A stretch of 64,000 nucleotides of DNA from Microbacterium sp. (GTDB lineage Bacteria; Actinomycetota; Actinomycetes; Actinomycetales; Microbacteriaceae), in assembly GCF_017305435.1 (NCBI RefSeq), contig NZ_JAFKIP010000006.1, positions 310,001 to 374,000 of the forward strand, in the 5' to 3' direction. The position numbers and the translations under genes are program-made. The stretch's first letter is position 1. Each line of letters opens with the position of its first letter. The notes beneath the pieces are model-generated. The model did no database searches. It was not told the origin of the DNA and saw only the letters and a program-made list of their open reading frames with translations. Of the stretch, positions 43,401 to 51,893 are shown piece by piece.

Positions 43401-46400
43401 GCCGGGGCTGAGCTCGCGTCGCGGGTCGGAGCCGTCGGCGGCGACCGAGTTCACCACGTGACAGGGCACGCCGGCCGACTGCTCCCACGCGACGTAGTAA
43501 ATGCGCTCGGCATCCGGACCCCAGACGGGCGAGGCGTAGTGGGCGGGTGTATGCGCACCCGCGTCGGCCACGGAGGGCAGCGGCAGCCAGATCACTCCCG
43601 AGCCGTCCGGCCTCATCGTGCCGATCCGACTCGCGGTGGCCCACGGGTCGTCGGAGTCGAGCGCATCGCTGACGAACACGAGCCGGTCCTGCCCGGCCGC
43701 CGCGGCGATGGCGAAGGCGCCGGAGTCGGCGGAGCGCAGGTGCACCCCGTCGGAGGCGACCGCGCGGATGCGCAGGCCCGAGCCCGCCAGATCGCGCGGC
43801 ACGGCGAGATCGGCCGACGATCCCGTCAGGCCGCTCGCGAGCGGACGCCAGCTGTCGCCTCCGTCGTCGGAGACGAGGAGGTCGACCGTCGGCGCGGGCA
43901 CCTCGTCGCTCGAGTCGGGGTCGGTGACCGTCCAAGCGACGTGGATCGGCTCCGACCGCGCGATGGAGGTGTCCGCGGCAGGCTCGGTGACGCTGATGCT
44001 CGGCGCGGACCCGAGGGCGCGCTCGGTGACGGGATGACCGTCCAGCAGGATGCGGAACGCCGCCGTTCCGGCGGGGGCGACGACCTTCTGCGCGAACACC
44101 TTCGTCACCACCGCGCTGCGCGACCCTTCGGAATCGGTGAGCCCGATCTTCACGGGAGCGCCCGTCGGCGATCCGTCCTCTGCGACGGGGACCACGGTGA
44201 CCCGGCTCGTGTCGGAGCCCGAGGGCGGAGGGCTCGGGATGTCGCCGTCGTCGAGGAACGGGTCGAGGCGGATCGAGTCGCCCTCGATGGGCATCGAGCC
44301 GCGGATCCAGTAGGCGGTGCCGCCGGGGCTCGGCCGGGTCGGGGCGCTGCCGAGGTTGAGAGAGCCGGTCAGCGCATCCCAGGTGCTGCCGCCGACCCAC
44401 TCGCGCGAGACGCCGTCCCAGCTCGCTGCCATGAAGTCGGTGCCGTCGATGATCCGGTTGCGACTCACCCAGGCGCCGGTGACGGGCGTCGGATCGGTGT
44501 GCTCCATGCCGAGGTTGTGGCCGAGCTCGTGGGCGAGCGTCGCCTCGGGGGCGTCGAGGTCGAGGAGCACCGAGCGTCCCGTGACCCCGGCCCGCCCGAC
44601 GGAGGTGTCGCCGAGCTGCGCGCCGAGCCACCCGTTCGGCACCACGGCGACCACCGAGTCGAGACCGGATTCGCGGGCGAGCAGGTCCAGGTCGCCGAGA
44701 GCACCGGCGACACCGGCCTCCCCGGTCTGGGTCGGCAGCACCTCGGGCAGGCAGGAGAGCTCGGCGGTGACCCCGCCGTCCTGCACGGGCAGCAGCTGCT
44801 GCGCCCAGGCGACCCAGGTGTTCGCGCGTGAAGCGATGTCGGTGCACGAGACCGTCGAAGCGCCGAGATCGAGGGGAAGGAGGGCGATCCGCAGCGGGCG
44901 CGTGGTCATCGTCTCGATGAAGTCGTGCGGCGAGCTCGAGAGCTCGTTGTTCGCACTGTCTTCTTCGGAGGCATCCGGCGGGTCGGCGACCGTCACCGTG
45001 GCGATGAGCACGGAGCCCTCGGGGGCCTCGAGCACGTCGTTCAGGGGCAGCAGCACCCGCGTGGACCCCGACCGCACCGTCACGGTCTCGGTGGTCGGCT
45101 GAAGGACCGTCGTGTCGACGCCGTCGGTGCGGGCGATCACCGAAGTCGTCACCTGTGCGGAGGTGGTGCCCTCGACCGAGGACCACAGGTCCGCCAGCAC
45201 CGAGGTCTTCCTGCCCGTGACGAGCCGACTCGCATCGGCGGCGGCCTGCACGATGCGTACGCTGCGCACGCCGTAGTCCGGCCGCGAGCCGATTCGCCCC
45301 GCGTAGCCGACGGTGGAGGTCGTCGTCGCGCCGGTCACGCCCACCCAGACCGCCGCCGCGGAGGAGCCGTCTGAGGCGGCTGCCCCGAAGCCGTACCCGG
45401 TCTGCAGCTGCCGCACCGCCCCGACCGTGGGCGCCCCGCCGGTGGAGGTCACGGCGATGGAGCGCAGCTCCGGGGTGGCGGCGTAGACGTCGGTAGCGAG
45501 CACGACGAAGTCGCCGACGGATGCCGCGCCGGTGGGGGCCGCGGCGGTCACCGGCGTCGTCGGGGTCGCGGTCAACGCGGCGAGGCGGGCGTGGATCGCG
45601 TCGCCGTAGACCTGCTGGCCCGCGCGGTCGGGATGGAAGGTGCCGTTCTGGTCGTGCTGATCCTGCACCGAGGCGCCGAGACGCACGATCCAGGGGTCGC
45701 GCGCGCAGTAACCGTGGGTCGTGAACTGGCTCGCGATGCCGCCGATGTAGTCCCAGCCGTGACGCACCGTCGCGGCGCGCACAGCGTCGTTGAGGCCCGC
45801 GACGAGGTGCCCCCGGGCCCACGTCGCCTCGTCGTCGGTGATGAGACCGCCGACGGCCCCGCCCGTGATGAGGGCCAGCATCGAGGGGTCGATGTCGCCG
45901 ACGCAGCGCAGATCGGGCACTCCGTAGACGTCGCCGGTCGGATCGAAGTACTCGGTGAGGTGCACGCGATCCGGCGCCACACCCGCCGCGGCAAGTGCCT
46001 CGGCGAGATGGTCGTAGCGCGCGGGGAGCTGAGACATCCTCGCGTCGTGGGTCGCGGCCACCGAGTTCGTGCTGCAGTCCGAGCCGATCACGCCCCCCAC
46101 GACGGGCAGGAGGCACGAGGTGAGGGTGGCGGAGAACCGGACGTCATTGGCCCCGATCGAGACCAGCACCGCGTCGGCGGTGCGCCCGCCGAGCGCCTGC
46201 ACCATCTGCGACACCTGCGAGGGTCGCAGACTGGATCCGGTCGGGGCGACGCCCGCGTACTCATCGGTGACCCCGCCGGTGGAGGGGTCGTCGCCCACAT
46301 GCGCGCCCGTCGGATCGTCGTCGGTGTCGCTGATCGCGGCCCCCGAGCACGCGAGTTGCACGAAGGTGACCGCACTGTGCGGGTCGTCGTCCTCGAGCTG

Positions 46401-47885
46401 CCGGGCGGCGAGCGCCGGGCCGGCGTACGAGGACCGGTGGCACGAGGCATCCGACCATGCCGACGACGGCGCCGCGCCGGGATGCACGGGCGAGCCCTCG
46501 CCGGAGGCGACGGAATCCCCCAAAGACACGACGACGATGTCCTTGGGCGCGATCGTGCGCGCCGTGACGGCGCGACCGCCTGCGTCGTCGCGCAGCTCGA
46601 GCCGGATCGTGGGGGTCTCGCCCGAGCGCACCTCGATCTCGGGCCCGGCGCAGTGGTCGAGGTCGGCGACCGCGGTGCCGTCGACCGACCACACGTAGTG
46701 GGTGATCTCGGTGCCGCTGCCCGCGGTCACCGATGCGCATCCGTCGAGGGTCACCGTCAGCGTGTCGGCATCGGCGATCGCCGAGCCGGTCGTGAGAGCC
46801 GGATCCGGGAGGCCGTCCCCGTCTCTGTCGACGTAGTGCGGCGCAACGGTCCAGTCGAATCGCGGTGTGAGTCGAGCCGCGCCCGTCGCCGCCGCGATGG
46901 AGGCGATGCACCCGGCGCCGCTCGCGAAGGTGGTCGCCGCGATGGGCGCGCCGAAGTGCGGCCATCCGCTCGACTCCGAGACGGAGACGGTGCCAGCGAT
47001 GCACTCTGCGACCGCGAGAGTGCCACGGCCCGCAGCGAGGGTGCCGCCGGAGCCCTCGAGGGGCACGTGCACGCGCGTGGGCGCGCTGCCCGGCTCGATG
47101 CCGAGCACCGAGGGGCCGTCCGCGCCGTCGACGAGCGCATAGGCGCGGCCGTCCCCCGCGGCGACATCGGTGAGACGGGCGTCGTCGACCGTCGAGAAGT
47201 CGCCGAGCTGATCGCCCTGCGCCACCGCCACGTGCGTGCTGCGGAAGTCGGTGTAGGCGGCGCTGACCACGCCGCCACCCGCGGCGACCTTTGCGCGAGC
47301 GACGCCGTCCAGGTCGAGGGAGGCGAAGAAGCTCGCTCCGCCATCCGTCGTGCCGCGGATGCCGCCGTGCCCGCCCCACATCGCCCACACCCGGTCCCCG
47401 TCGACAGCGACATCCACGTCGGTTGCCCAGGTGCCGAGCCGCCGGGCGCCGGTCCAACTCGCGCCGCCGTCGTCGGAAGTGGTCAGGTACGGCGCCTCGC
47501 CCTCGACGCCGTTCGCGTCGGTCCAGCCGCCGACGAACGCGACGGCGAGGTGATCGCCGTCGGCCGCGATCGTCGGCCGCGTCGCCCCGATCCCACCGCT
47601 GAGGATCGCGGCCCTCGCCCAGGTGTTCCCGCCGTCGGTCGAGCGGAGGTAGAGGATGCGCGTGCCGAGCGAAGAGTCGCGCACCACCGCGTGGAAGACC
47701 CCGCCGCCGCCCGCGGCGACGTCCGGGTAAGCGACGCCAGGACCCAGATTCTGCGCTCCTGCCATCACCGGGATCGGATCCGCTGCGCCTGCAGGAGCGG
47801 CCACCACGACGGCTCCGATCGCCTGCACGGCTACGAGGAGCGCGACGACGAGTCCGTGCGCGCGAGAGGACCTGCTGCGAATCAC
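40410..47885 (-). CDS. Giant surface protein: BNR-like region, SGNH hydrolase, metzincin protease and TolB-like propellers
   Basis: A 2,491-residue exported protein. A signal peptide ends near residue 35 (VVVAAPAGAA). Residues about 40-330 carry BNR/sialidase-like repeats (STDGGNTW, TSDDGGASW). A calcium-type loop DRDGDGLPD is near 352. An SGNH/GDSL esterase follows: Ser458 in GDSVASGEG, ACSGAAISD, SIGANDVRFS and the block-V HPD near 751. A metzincin-like protease has the zinc motif HELGHNLGMEH at 1119-1129. Two TolB-like propeller blocks cover roughly 1420-2090, with repeated GVYGDxxCGxYxGAT endings. A Pro/Ser/Asp-rich region and one helix near 2463-2483, then a basic tail, anchor the C-terminus. 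No LPxTG was seen. Starts at GTG. Confidence 0.88.
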   Translation of the reverse strand: MIRSRSSRAHGLVVALLVAVQAIGAVVVAAPAGAADPIPVMAGAQNLGPGVAYPDVAAGGGGVFHAVVRDSSLGTRILYLRSTDGGNTWARAAILSGGIGATRPTIAADGDHLAVAFVGGWTDANGVEGEAPYLTTSDDGGASWTGARRLGTWATDVDVAVDGDRVWAMWGGHGGIRGTTDGGASFFASLDLDGVARAKVAAGGGVVSAAYTDFRSTHVAVAQGDQLGDFSTVDDARLTDVAAGDGRAYALVDGADGPSVLGIEPGSAPTRVHVPLEGSGGTLAAGRGTLAVAECIAGTVSVSESSGWPHFGAPIAATTFASGAGCIASIAAATGAARLTPRFDWTVAPHYVDRDGDGLPDPALTTGSAIADADTLTVTLDGCASVTAGSGTEITHYVWSVDGTAVADLDHCAGPEIEVRSGETPTIRLELRDDAGGRAVTARTIAPKDIVVVSLGDSVASGEGSPVHPGAAPSSAWSDASCHRSSYAGPALAARQLEDDDPHSAVTFVQLACSGAAISDTDDDPTGAHVGDDPSTGGVTDEYAGVAPTGSSLRPSQVSQMVQALGGRTADAVLVSIGANDVRFSATLTSCLLPVVGGVIGSDCSTNSVAATHDARMSQLPARYDHLAEALAAAGVAPDRVHLTEYFDPTGDVYGVPDLRCVGDIDPSMLALITGGAVGGLITDDEATWARGHLVAGLNDAVRAATVRHGWDYIGGIASQFTTHGYCARDPWIVRLGASVQDQHDQNGTFHPDRAGQQVYGDAIHARLAALTATPTTPVTAAAPTGAASVGDFVVLATDVYAATPELRSIAVTSTGGAPTVGAVRQLQTGYGFGAAASDGSSAAAVWVGVTGATTTSTVGYAGRIGSRPDYGVRSVRIVQAAADASRLVTGRKTSVLADLWSSVEGTTSAQVTTSVIARTDGVDTTVLQPTTETVTVRSGSTRVLLPLNDVLEAPEGSVLIATVTVADPPDASEEDSANNELSSSPHDFIETMTTRPLRIALLPLDLGASTVSCTDIASRANTWVAWAQQLLPVQDGGVTAELSCLPEVLPTQTGEAGVAGALGDLDLLARESGLDSVVAVVPNGWLGAQLGDTSVGRAGVTGRSVLLDLDAPEATLAHELGHNLGMEHTDPTPVTGAWVSRNRIIDGTDFMAASWDGVSREWVGGSTWDALTGSLNLGSAPTRPSPGGTAYWIRGSMPIEGDSIRLDPFLDDGDIPSPPPSGSDTSRVTVVPVAEDGSPTGAPVKIGLTDSEGSRSAVVTKVFAQKVVAPAGTAAFRILLDGHPVTERALGSAPSISVTEPAADTSIARSEPIHVAWTVTDPDSSDEVPAPTVDLLVSDDGGDSWRPLASGLTGSSADLAVPRDLAGSGLRIRAVASDGVHLRSADSGAFAIAAAAGQDRLVFVSDALDSDDPWATASRIGTMRPDGSGVIWLPLPSVADAGAHTPAHYASPVWGPDAERIYYVAWEQSAGVPCHVVNSVAADGSDPRRELSPGLDDCQAQVGQPTACLSMSADGGRFLFDGGVYERSGSGWSRIGRPDATSGWETSLPFNGYNRVDATVTQCPALSPDGTLVAAVADYHGLRVDDQGGQTPGSALAVVVAPAKDGWYEDGTAVSEWPISFGPRVVSAWDETLWRADGAAGADVRQLSVSWAGENSLLVAAGTPGWDSATTSTLDLGTLQPDRRAPDGHLLPVTPATATPQGTLSLPSSTARQRAAKPTLDGRVYGDSGCGWYLGATVLGAEDVAGASSCVHDVNWGRPLGDLDPQPWVAFVAGDRDVEHPTDPSNLGTFPTWDRVGTMSPDGSARTFFDAPTMIDVAPNQSTPQAWKRPALYTSPVWAPDGRIYFLEKGGLLQSVLPDGSGLRSEFSNGGNADDIGYDRATTPRPCLSLSSSNRYGDFLWLENFTVFGVSGQKFGDALALKGSPDVPMQAYHGLFAYDEPSPGDIQGAGNMEAVGCPELSPDGRYVARVERIGGGYGVVVAPVRWQSPTFPGASGSTHLVDSLRFVTMIDRTPILGVSWTSDHELLVTEENRQLRADLSTLTPPERDDDPLTPAVTTEVGTLAVPSGWSGHRAAKSIPGGGVYGDADCGLYFGATTIATTIPDYVPGTSTCYTDFAWNGGGLPGGGDGGGGSVDLPALVVDPAEAPVPSEPPAASEPSVVATTDAAPGSGSDATVPDAGAIAPSTVTLTPGETRVIALHTAHDVPARFEVDPVVDQPAGGGAVAVLEPIDSVTGLIVSAGTLRVSADAATAQATGPARIRVRVAGAESWTTIELRIDAPRRPTVVDDRLEVIVGTESVLSAAALLDNDAATGDSALRLVAVTGYTGGAAFLDEAGALHVTAATAGEGTFQYIAAQAGSTGTASATVTVHAVAEQTSPSSTDPAPTASVEAGSGEGDADSGPRARGVTGSESGPGGGSALAPSAAVPSPSPYATPLTSADTPDAASPRHASDDPPPAPAPALLLWLIPVAVLAAIVWWLLLLRRRRSPSD

Positions 47886-48072
47886 GACTCGTCCTGGTCT
47901 CTGTCAGCGTGCGGGGTCGGATGCTCCCGCATGCCCTTCTCAGGTCGGCGAAGCGACGGGCATCACACCAGAAGCTACTGACGCCGACGCGCGCTGTCAG
48001 TGTCACAGCGGTGCCGACCTTGCGATCGGCTCTCGATCGATCGCCGAGTGGATGTCGGGTACTCGACGGCGC
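47886..48072. other. Intergenic region upstream of the giant gene
   Basis: A 187-base gap. I see no reading frame, terminator or convincing promoter. An AGGA lies about ten bases before the GTG start of the giant gene. Confidence 0.3.
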
Positions 48073-48366
48073 TCACCCGGATGCGGGCTTCGACGCCTTG
48101 CCCTCGAGCCACTGTGTGTCCGATGCGTCGCTGTGCGTCGTGCCGGTGCCGACGTGCTTCGCGTCGATCTTCGGGCCCTTCGTGATGACGTGCACGAGCG
48201 CCATCGCGTGACCGCGCCCGAGGCCGTAGTCCTCCGCGAGCCACGTGACGATCTCGCCGGCCTTGGTGCCCGGGCCGTAGCCGCGCGTCGTGGCCTCGTC
48301 GATGAACTGTCGCGGGGTGCGACCGGTCTTCTCCTCGATGTTGTCGAGGTACGCCTGGAACGACAT
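48073..48366 (-). CDS. DUF4287 domain-containing protein
   Basis: A 97-residue protein that begins MSFQAYLDNIEEKTGRTPRQF and continues KAGEIVTWLAEDYGLGRGHAMALVHVI, the standard DUF4287 sequence pattern. This small helical domain is widespread in actinobacteria and has no established function. TAGGCT ends seven bases before the ATG. Confidence 0.9.
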   Translation of the reverse strand: MSFQAYLDNIEEKTGRTPRQFIDEATTRGYGPGTKAGEIVTWLAEDYGLGRGHAMALVHVITKGPKIDAKHVGTGTTHSDASDTQWLEGKASKPASG

Positions 48367-48396
48367 GCGGTTCAGCCTAGGGCCGCCGCGCGCGGG

Positions 48397-49434
48397 TCAC
48401 CAGCGGTTGTGCACGTCTTCCGCGAACCCGACGGCGCCGTCGAACGCGATGAGCTCGGAGCCGGTGTCGAACGTGCCCGACCACTCGCCGAAGCACTGGT
48501 CCGTGCGACTCGAGAGCACGCGCAGGTCGGTCGCCGACCGCTTGTCGTGGAAGGGCGCGAACGTGGCATCCAACCCTCCGCCGACGATCCGCCACGGCTC
48601 GAGCGGCGCCGCCAGGTCATACGACCACGTGACGGGCGCTGAGATCTTGTGCAGGCGCCCGCCGACGACGACGCCGTTCTCCGTCGACCCCGTGCCGTCC
48701 GTCCAACGGCCGCCGACCTGGATGCCGATGCTCCGCCGGTCCGCGAGCAGCCCCGAGCCGGCGCCCCAGTTCCAGGCGACGTCGTAGGGCCAGCGCCCGC
48801 GGCCGTGGTCGAGCACGGCCCACGAGCCTTCGGGGACGTCGACCTCCGCGCCGTCGACGGTGATGGTGCCGGATGCCGGGAGGGCGACATCCTTCACGGT
48901 GTACTGGAACAGCCGGTGCGACCAGGGCACGACGACCGCGAGGAGGTCGTGACCTGCGGGTCTCGTCACGGAGATGTCGAACCCGGCCCCGGGGATCTGC
49001 GCCTGCAGCCGCCAGCGCTGGGCATCGTCGCTCGGGGTGACGGTGATGCTGAGGTCCTTTGCCCGAGCCGTCGCGACGCCGCCGCCGAGGCTGCCCGGCA
49101 GATGCATACCGCGGGCGGGGATCACCGTCGCGTTCGCACCCCGGCTCCGCCCCGAGGCGCGATCGAAGATCCACACCTCGTGCACGGCCGCGTAGTCGAG
49201 TGACGAGATCGTCAGCGCGACGATGTGCGTCGGTGTGATGACGTTCCAGTACTCCCAGCGCTTGTTTCGGCCGAACGCGACCGGCACGGGGGCGAGCGCG
49301 CGCCTCGCCGTGCGGCGTGCGGCAACCCCCGCGGTGTCGACGAGAGGAGTGCGGGCGAATCCGATCGCGGCCGGGTTGAGGTGGCCGTCCGGCAGGGTCA
49401 GCGAGACCGGTTCGAGGAGTTCGCGCTCGGTCAT
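48397..49434 (-). CDS. DUF2804 domain-containing protein
   Basis: A 345-residue protein of the DUF2804 family. Recognisable segments are FGRNKRWEYWNVITPTHIVALTI near residue 55, WAVLDHGRGRWPYDVAWNWGAGSG in the centre (key part DHGRGRWPYDVAWNWG) and the C-terminal FGEWSGTFDTGSEL. The domain is related to lipocalin-like AttH folds; activity is unknown. It overlaps the MarR gene by four bases and is co-transcribed with it. Confidence 0.85.
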   Translation of the reverse strand: MTERELLEPVSLTLPDGHLNPAAIGFARTPLVDTAGVAARRTARRALAPVPVAFGRNKRWEYWNVITPTHIVALTISSLDYAAVHEVWIFDRASGRSRGANATVIPARGMHLPGSLGGGVATARAKDLSITVTPSDDAQRWRLQAQIPGAGFDISVTRPAGHDLLAVVVPWSHRLFQYTVKDVALPASGTITVDGAEVDVPEGSWAVLDHGRGRWPYDVAWNWGAGSGLLADRRSIGIQVGGRWTDGTGSTENGVVVGGRLHKISAPVTWSYDLAAPLEPWRIVGGGLDATFAPFHDKRSATDLRVLSSRTDQCFGEWSGTFDTGSELIAFDGAVGFAEDVHNRW

Positions 49435-49937
49435 GCGGGGTCCTCGTTCCGCGGGCGCGGCCGACTCGCCGCCATGCGTCCGTCGGGATCCAGGCGTCGG
49501 AGGACGGCCGTCGTGATGCTCCGCAGCTGCGATGCCTGCTCGTCGCTCAGCGCGTCGAGGACGAGCTCGCGCACGGCCTGCACGTGCCCGGGGGTCGCCT
49601 GGAGCACGACCCGCCGCCCCTCGGGCGTGATGACGACGTCGACGCCGCGACCGTCGGCGGCGTGCGGCTCTCGCACCACGAGCCCGCGCTTCTCGAGACG
49701 GCTGACGACGTGCGAGAGGCGGGGCATGGTCGCGTTGGTCATGGATGCGAGCTCCTTCATCTGTACGCGGTGATCCGGCGCGTTCGTGAGCATCGCGAGG
49801 GAGAAGTAGTCGAAGTGGGTGAGATCGGAGTCCCGCAGCAGCTGACTGTCGAGCTCCTTCGGCAGCAGCTCGAGCAGGGCGGCGAACGGGATCCAGGTGG
49901 CCAGTTCGTCGTTGGAGAAGAAGCGCGGGGAGCCCAT
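49431..49937 (-). CDS. MarR family transcriptional regulator
   Basis: A 168-residue winged-helix regulator: LTHFDYFSLAMLTNAPDHRVQM, then LASMTNATMPRLSHVVSRLEKRGLVVREPHAADGRGVDV (key recognition part ATMPRLSHVVSRLE). TAGAAT ends six bases before the ATG. Two matching sites lie between it and the divergent NADP-binding reductase gene, one of them beside its own promoter, so autoregulation and control of the reductase are likely. Confidence 0.92.
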   Translation of the reverse strand: MGSPRFFSNDELATWIPFAALLELLPKELDSQLLRDSDLTHFDYFSLAMLTNAPDHRVQMKELASMTNATMPRLSHVVSRLEKRGLVVREPHAADGRGVDVVITPEGRRVVLQATPGHVQAVRELVLDALSDEQASQLRSITTAVLRRLDPDGRMAASRPRPRNEDPA

Positions 49938-49952
49938 CCGAACATTCTAGGA

Positions 49953-49999
49953 ATAGTTGATGCGACAACGAGGTTGACCAGGATAGTTGCCTCTACAAC
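49953..49999. promoter_or_regulatory. Paired MarR operators
   Basis: ATAGTTGATGCGACAAC (49953-49969) and ATAGTTGCCTCTACAAC (49983-49999) share the dyad GTTG-N6-CAAC and the same ATA before it. Their spacing is 30 bases, about three helical turns. They lie between the divergent MarR and reductase genes. Confidence 0.8.
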
Positions 50000-50034
50000 A
50001 GTCGAGGCATCCACGATTCTCGGAAGGAACCCTC

Positions 50035-50610
50035 ATGACCTCCATCACCGTCTTCGGCACCGGCACCATGGGCCAGGCGATCGCGGGCGTCTTCGCCCGC
50101 GGCGGCGCCGACATCCAGCAGCTCGGCAGCGGCGACGCGGGTGCCGCGATCGCCGGCGACATCGTCGTGCTCGCGGTGCCGTACGCCGCGCTCGCGGACA
50201 TCGCCGCGACGCACGGTGCGGGGCTCGCCGGAAAGACCGTCGTCGACATCACGAACCCCGTCGACTTCTCGACGTTCGACGGCCTCGTCGTCCCCGCAGG
50301 CAGCTCCGCGGCGGCACAGCTGCAGGAGCTGCTCCCCGCAGCGCACGTCGTGAAGGCCTTCAACACGAACTTCGGCGCGACACTGGCATCCGGCACCGTC
50401 GGCGGCCAGCCGACCACCGTCCTCGTCGCGGGCGACGACGCGCAGGCCAAGGCGGGCCTCATCGCGGCGGTCGAGGCCGGCGGGCTGCGCGCGCTGGATG
50501 CCGGGTCGCTCTCACGTGCGCACGAGCTCGAGGCCGTCGCCTTCCTGCAGATGACCCTCGCCGCGCGCGAGAAGATCACCTGGACCGGCGGCTTCGCGCT
50601 GGAGAACTGA
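50035..50610 (+). CDS. NADP-binding oxidoreductase (F420-dependent NADP reductase-like)
   Basis: A 191-residue Rossmann protein. It starts ITVFGTGTMGQAIAGVF, the dinucleotide-binding loop, and contains DIVVLAVPYAALADI, KTVVDITNPVDFSTFDG and HVVKAFNTNFGATLA, which are typical of the NPD/F420:NADP reductase-like family. It probably moves hydride between NADPH and a second cofactor or substrate. Whether F420 is used cannot be told. It is divergent from the MarR regulator that likely controls it. Confidence 0.88.
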   Translation: MTSITVFGTGTMGQAIAGVFARGGADIQQLGSGDAGAAIAGDIVVLAVPYAALADIAATHGAGLAGKTVVDITNPVDFSTFDGLVVPAGSSAAAQLQELLPAAHVVKAFNTNFGATLASGTVGGQPTTVLVAGDDAQAKAGLIAAVEAGGLRALDAGSLSRAHELEAVAFLQMTLAAREKITWTGGFALEN

Positions 50611-50631
50611 CCGCGCGCTGATTCGTGCCTC

Positions 50632-50686
50632 CAGTTGGCGCGTACGCCGGAAACTGCGACCTGGTTTCCGGCGCACGCGCCAACTG
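50632..50686. repeat. 23-bp-arm palindrome upstream of the nuclease-fold gene
   Basis: Positions 50632-50654 pair with 50664-50686 with one mismatch in 23 bases; the loop is nine bases. The arms begin CAGTTGGCGCGT and end ACGCGCCAACTG. It lies 22 bases after the reductase stop and could terminate that transcript, but a related sequence lies beyond the next gene. Confidence 0.85.
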
Positions 50687-50788
50687 AGTGCATTCATCGA
50701 CTTCTCCACAGGTATGGGTTTCTCGCTGCTTGTGCACAGATGACTCCGCGGACGCGTATCCCGCGGGCTGACGCGACACAGTGGCGGG

Positions 50789-51805
50789 ATGCCGCGACCG
50801 CCCGCTCCCCTGCCTGATGACCTCGGCGCGAGCTTCCGGGTGACTCGAGCGACATCGCTCGGCGCGACGCGCGGGCGCTTGACCGCGCGCGACCTGCACG
50901 CGCCGTTCAGAGGAGTGCGCACACGCGTCGCCAGTCAGGAGAGCTCCCATCTCGCGGGGCTCGACGACCTGGATGTCACGACGCCGCAGCGCCTCGACGA
51001 CGCAGCCCGCCGCGCGCTCCTCTCACGCATCGAGGCGCACGCGCTGGTCCTCCCGACCGGCGGCTTCTACATCGGCGATGCGGCGCTCGCACTGCTGGGG
51101 TTGCCGTTCGTCGACCCGGTCCGCGCTGCCGAGCACGACCTCGAGATGGGCGTCTTCACCCCGCAGCGCGCTTCGCGCCGCACCGGTGTGGACTGTGTCC
51201 AGATACGCGAAGGGCTCGCCCACACCACCCAACGTGGCGGCTTCCCGGTCGCGACGCCTGCATCGGTGTGGGCTCTCCTCGGGCGCCGCATGGAGGTGCG
51301 TGACCTCGTCCGGATCGGCGACGCGATCGTGCGCGTCCCGCGCGACGAACGCGGACGACGACGCCCGGAGCATCAGCTGGCAACCCCCGCACAGCTGACC
51401 GCCGCGATCGAGGCGGGGCGTCGTCTCGGCGCGGCACGGCTCCGTGCGGCCCTTCCGCTCGTCCGCACGGGCAGCATGTCGGTGCTCGAGACGGACTGGC
51501 GGTTGGGGCTCGTCGGGTCGGGGTTGCCCGAGCCCCTGTTGGATGTCGAGGTACGCGATGCTCGCGGGCGATTGCTCGGCATCAGCGACGGAGCCTTCCC
51601 CGAGTTCCGCGTCGCCGTCGAGATCGAGGGAGACCACCATCGCACCACGCGTCGCCAGTGGACCCGCGATCTCGATAAGTATGCGGCGTATGCCGCGATC
51701 GGCTGGGACGTCGTGCGCATCGCTTCGTCGCACATCCGGCCCGCGCGCGGAGCGGACGTTCAACTCGTGCGGAATGCCCTGGTGCGCCGAGGGTGGGTGC
51801 AGTAG
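50789..51805 (+). CDS. Hypothetical protein with C-terminal restriction/Vsr-like nuclease fold (DUF559-type)
   Basis: A 338-residue protein. The C-terminal 100 residues match the PD-(D/E)xK pattern of DUF559/Vsr-like nucleases: [40 protein letters not shown] (key EIEGDHH) and GWDVVRI. The N-terminal part looks like the winged-helix AbiEi-like region that often precedes this domain in actinobacteria. The possible -10 is CACAGT, six bases before the ATG. It is flanked by two related palindromes. The function is unknown; a DNA-processing or defence role is only a suggestion. Confidence 0.75.
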   Translation: MPRPPAPLPDDLGASFRVTRATSLGATRGRLTARDLHAPFRGVRTRVASQESSHLAGLDDLDVTTPQRLDDAARRALLSRIEAHALVLPTGGFYIGDAALALLGLPFVDPVRAAEHDLEMGVFTPQRASRRTGVDCVQIREGLAHTTQRGGFPVATPASVWALLGRRMEVRDLVRIGDAIVRVPRDERGRRRPEHQLATPAQLTAAIEAGRRLGAARLRAALPLVRTGSMSVLETDWRLGLVGSGLPEPLLDVEVRDARGRLLGISDGAFPEFRVAVEIEGDHHRTTRRQWTRDLDKYAAYAAIGWDVVRIASSHIRPARGADVQLVRNALVRRGWVQ

Positions 51806-51820
51806 GCCGCCTCACCACGG

Positions 51821-51876
51821 TCGCTTGTCACTAATGCTGGGAACTCGACGCCGATTTCCCGCGCGAGCGCCAACCG
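51821..51876. repeat. Degenerate copy of the 50.6-kb palindrome downstream of the nuclease-fold gene
   Basis: The right arm at 51854-51875 matches the right arm at 50664-50685 at 17 of 22 positions, and the left arm region is about 60 percent identical. The orientation is the same. Symmetry between its own arms is largely lost. Confidence 0.6.
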
Positions 51877-51893
51877 AACGCCCGCAGCCCCCC

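Noticed and set aside
42190-46116. A 1,308-codon open frame on the minus strand inside the giant gene
   Set aside because: It is rich in Arg, Gly and Pro with no domain or signal, the usual out-of-frame shadow in GC-rich DNA; the overlapping frame has clear catalytic motifs.
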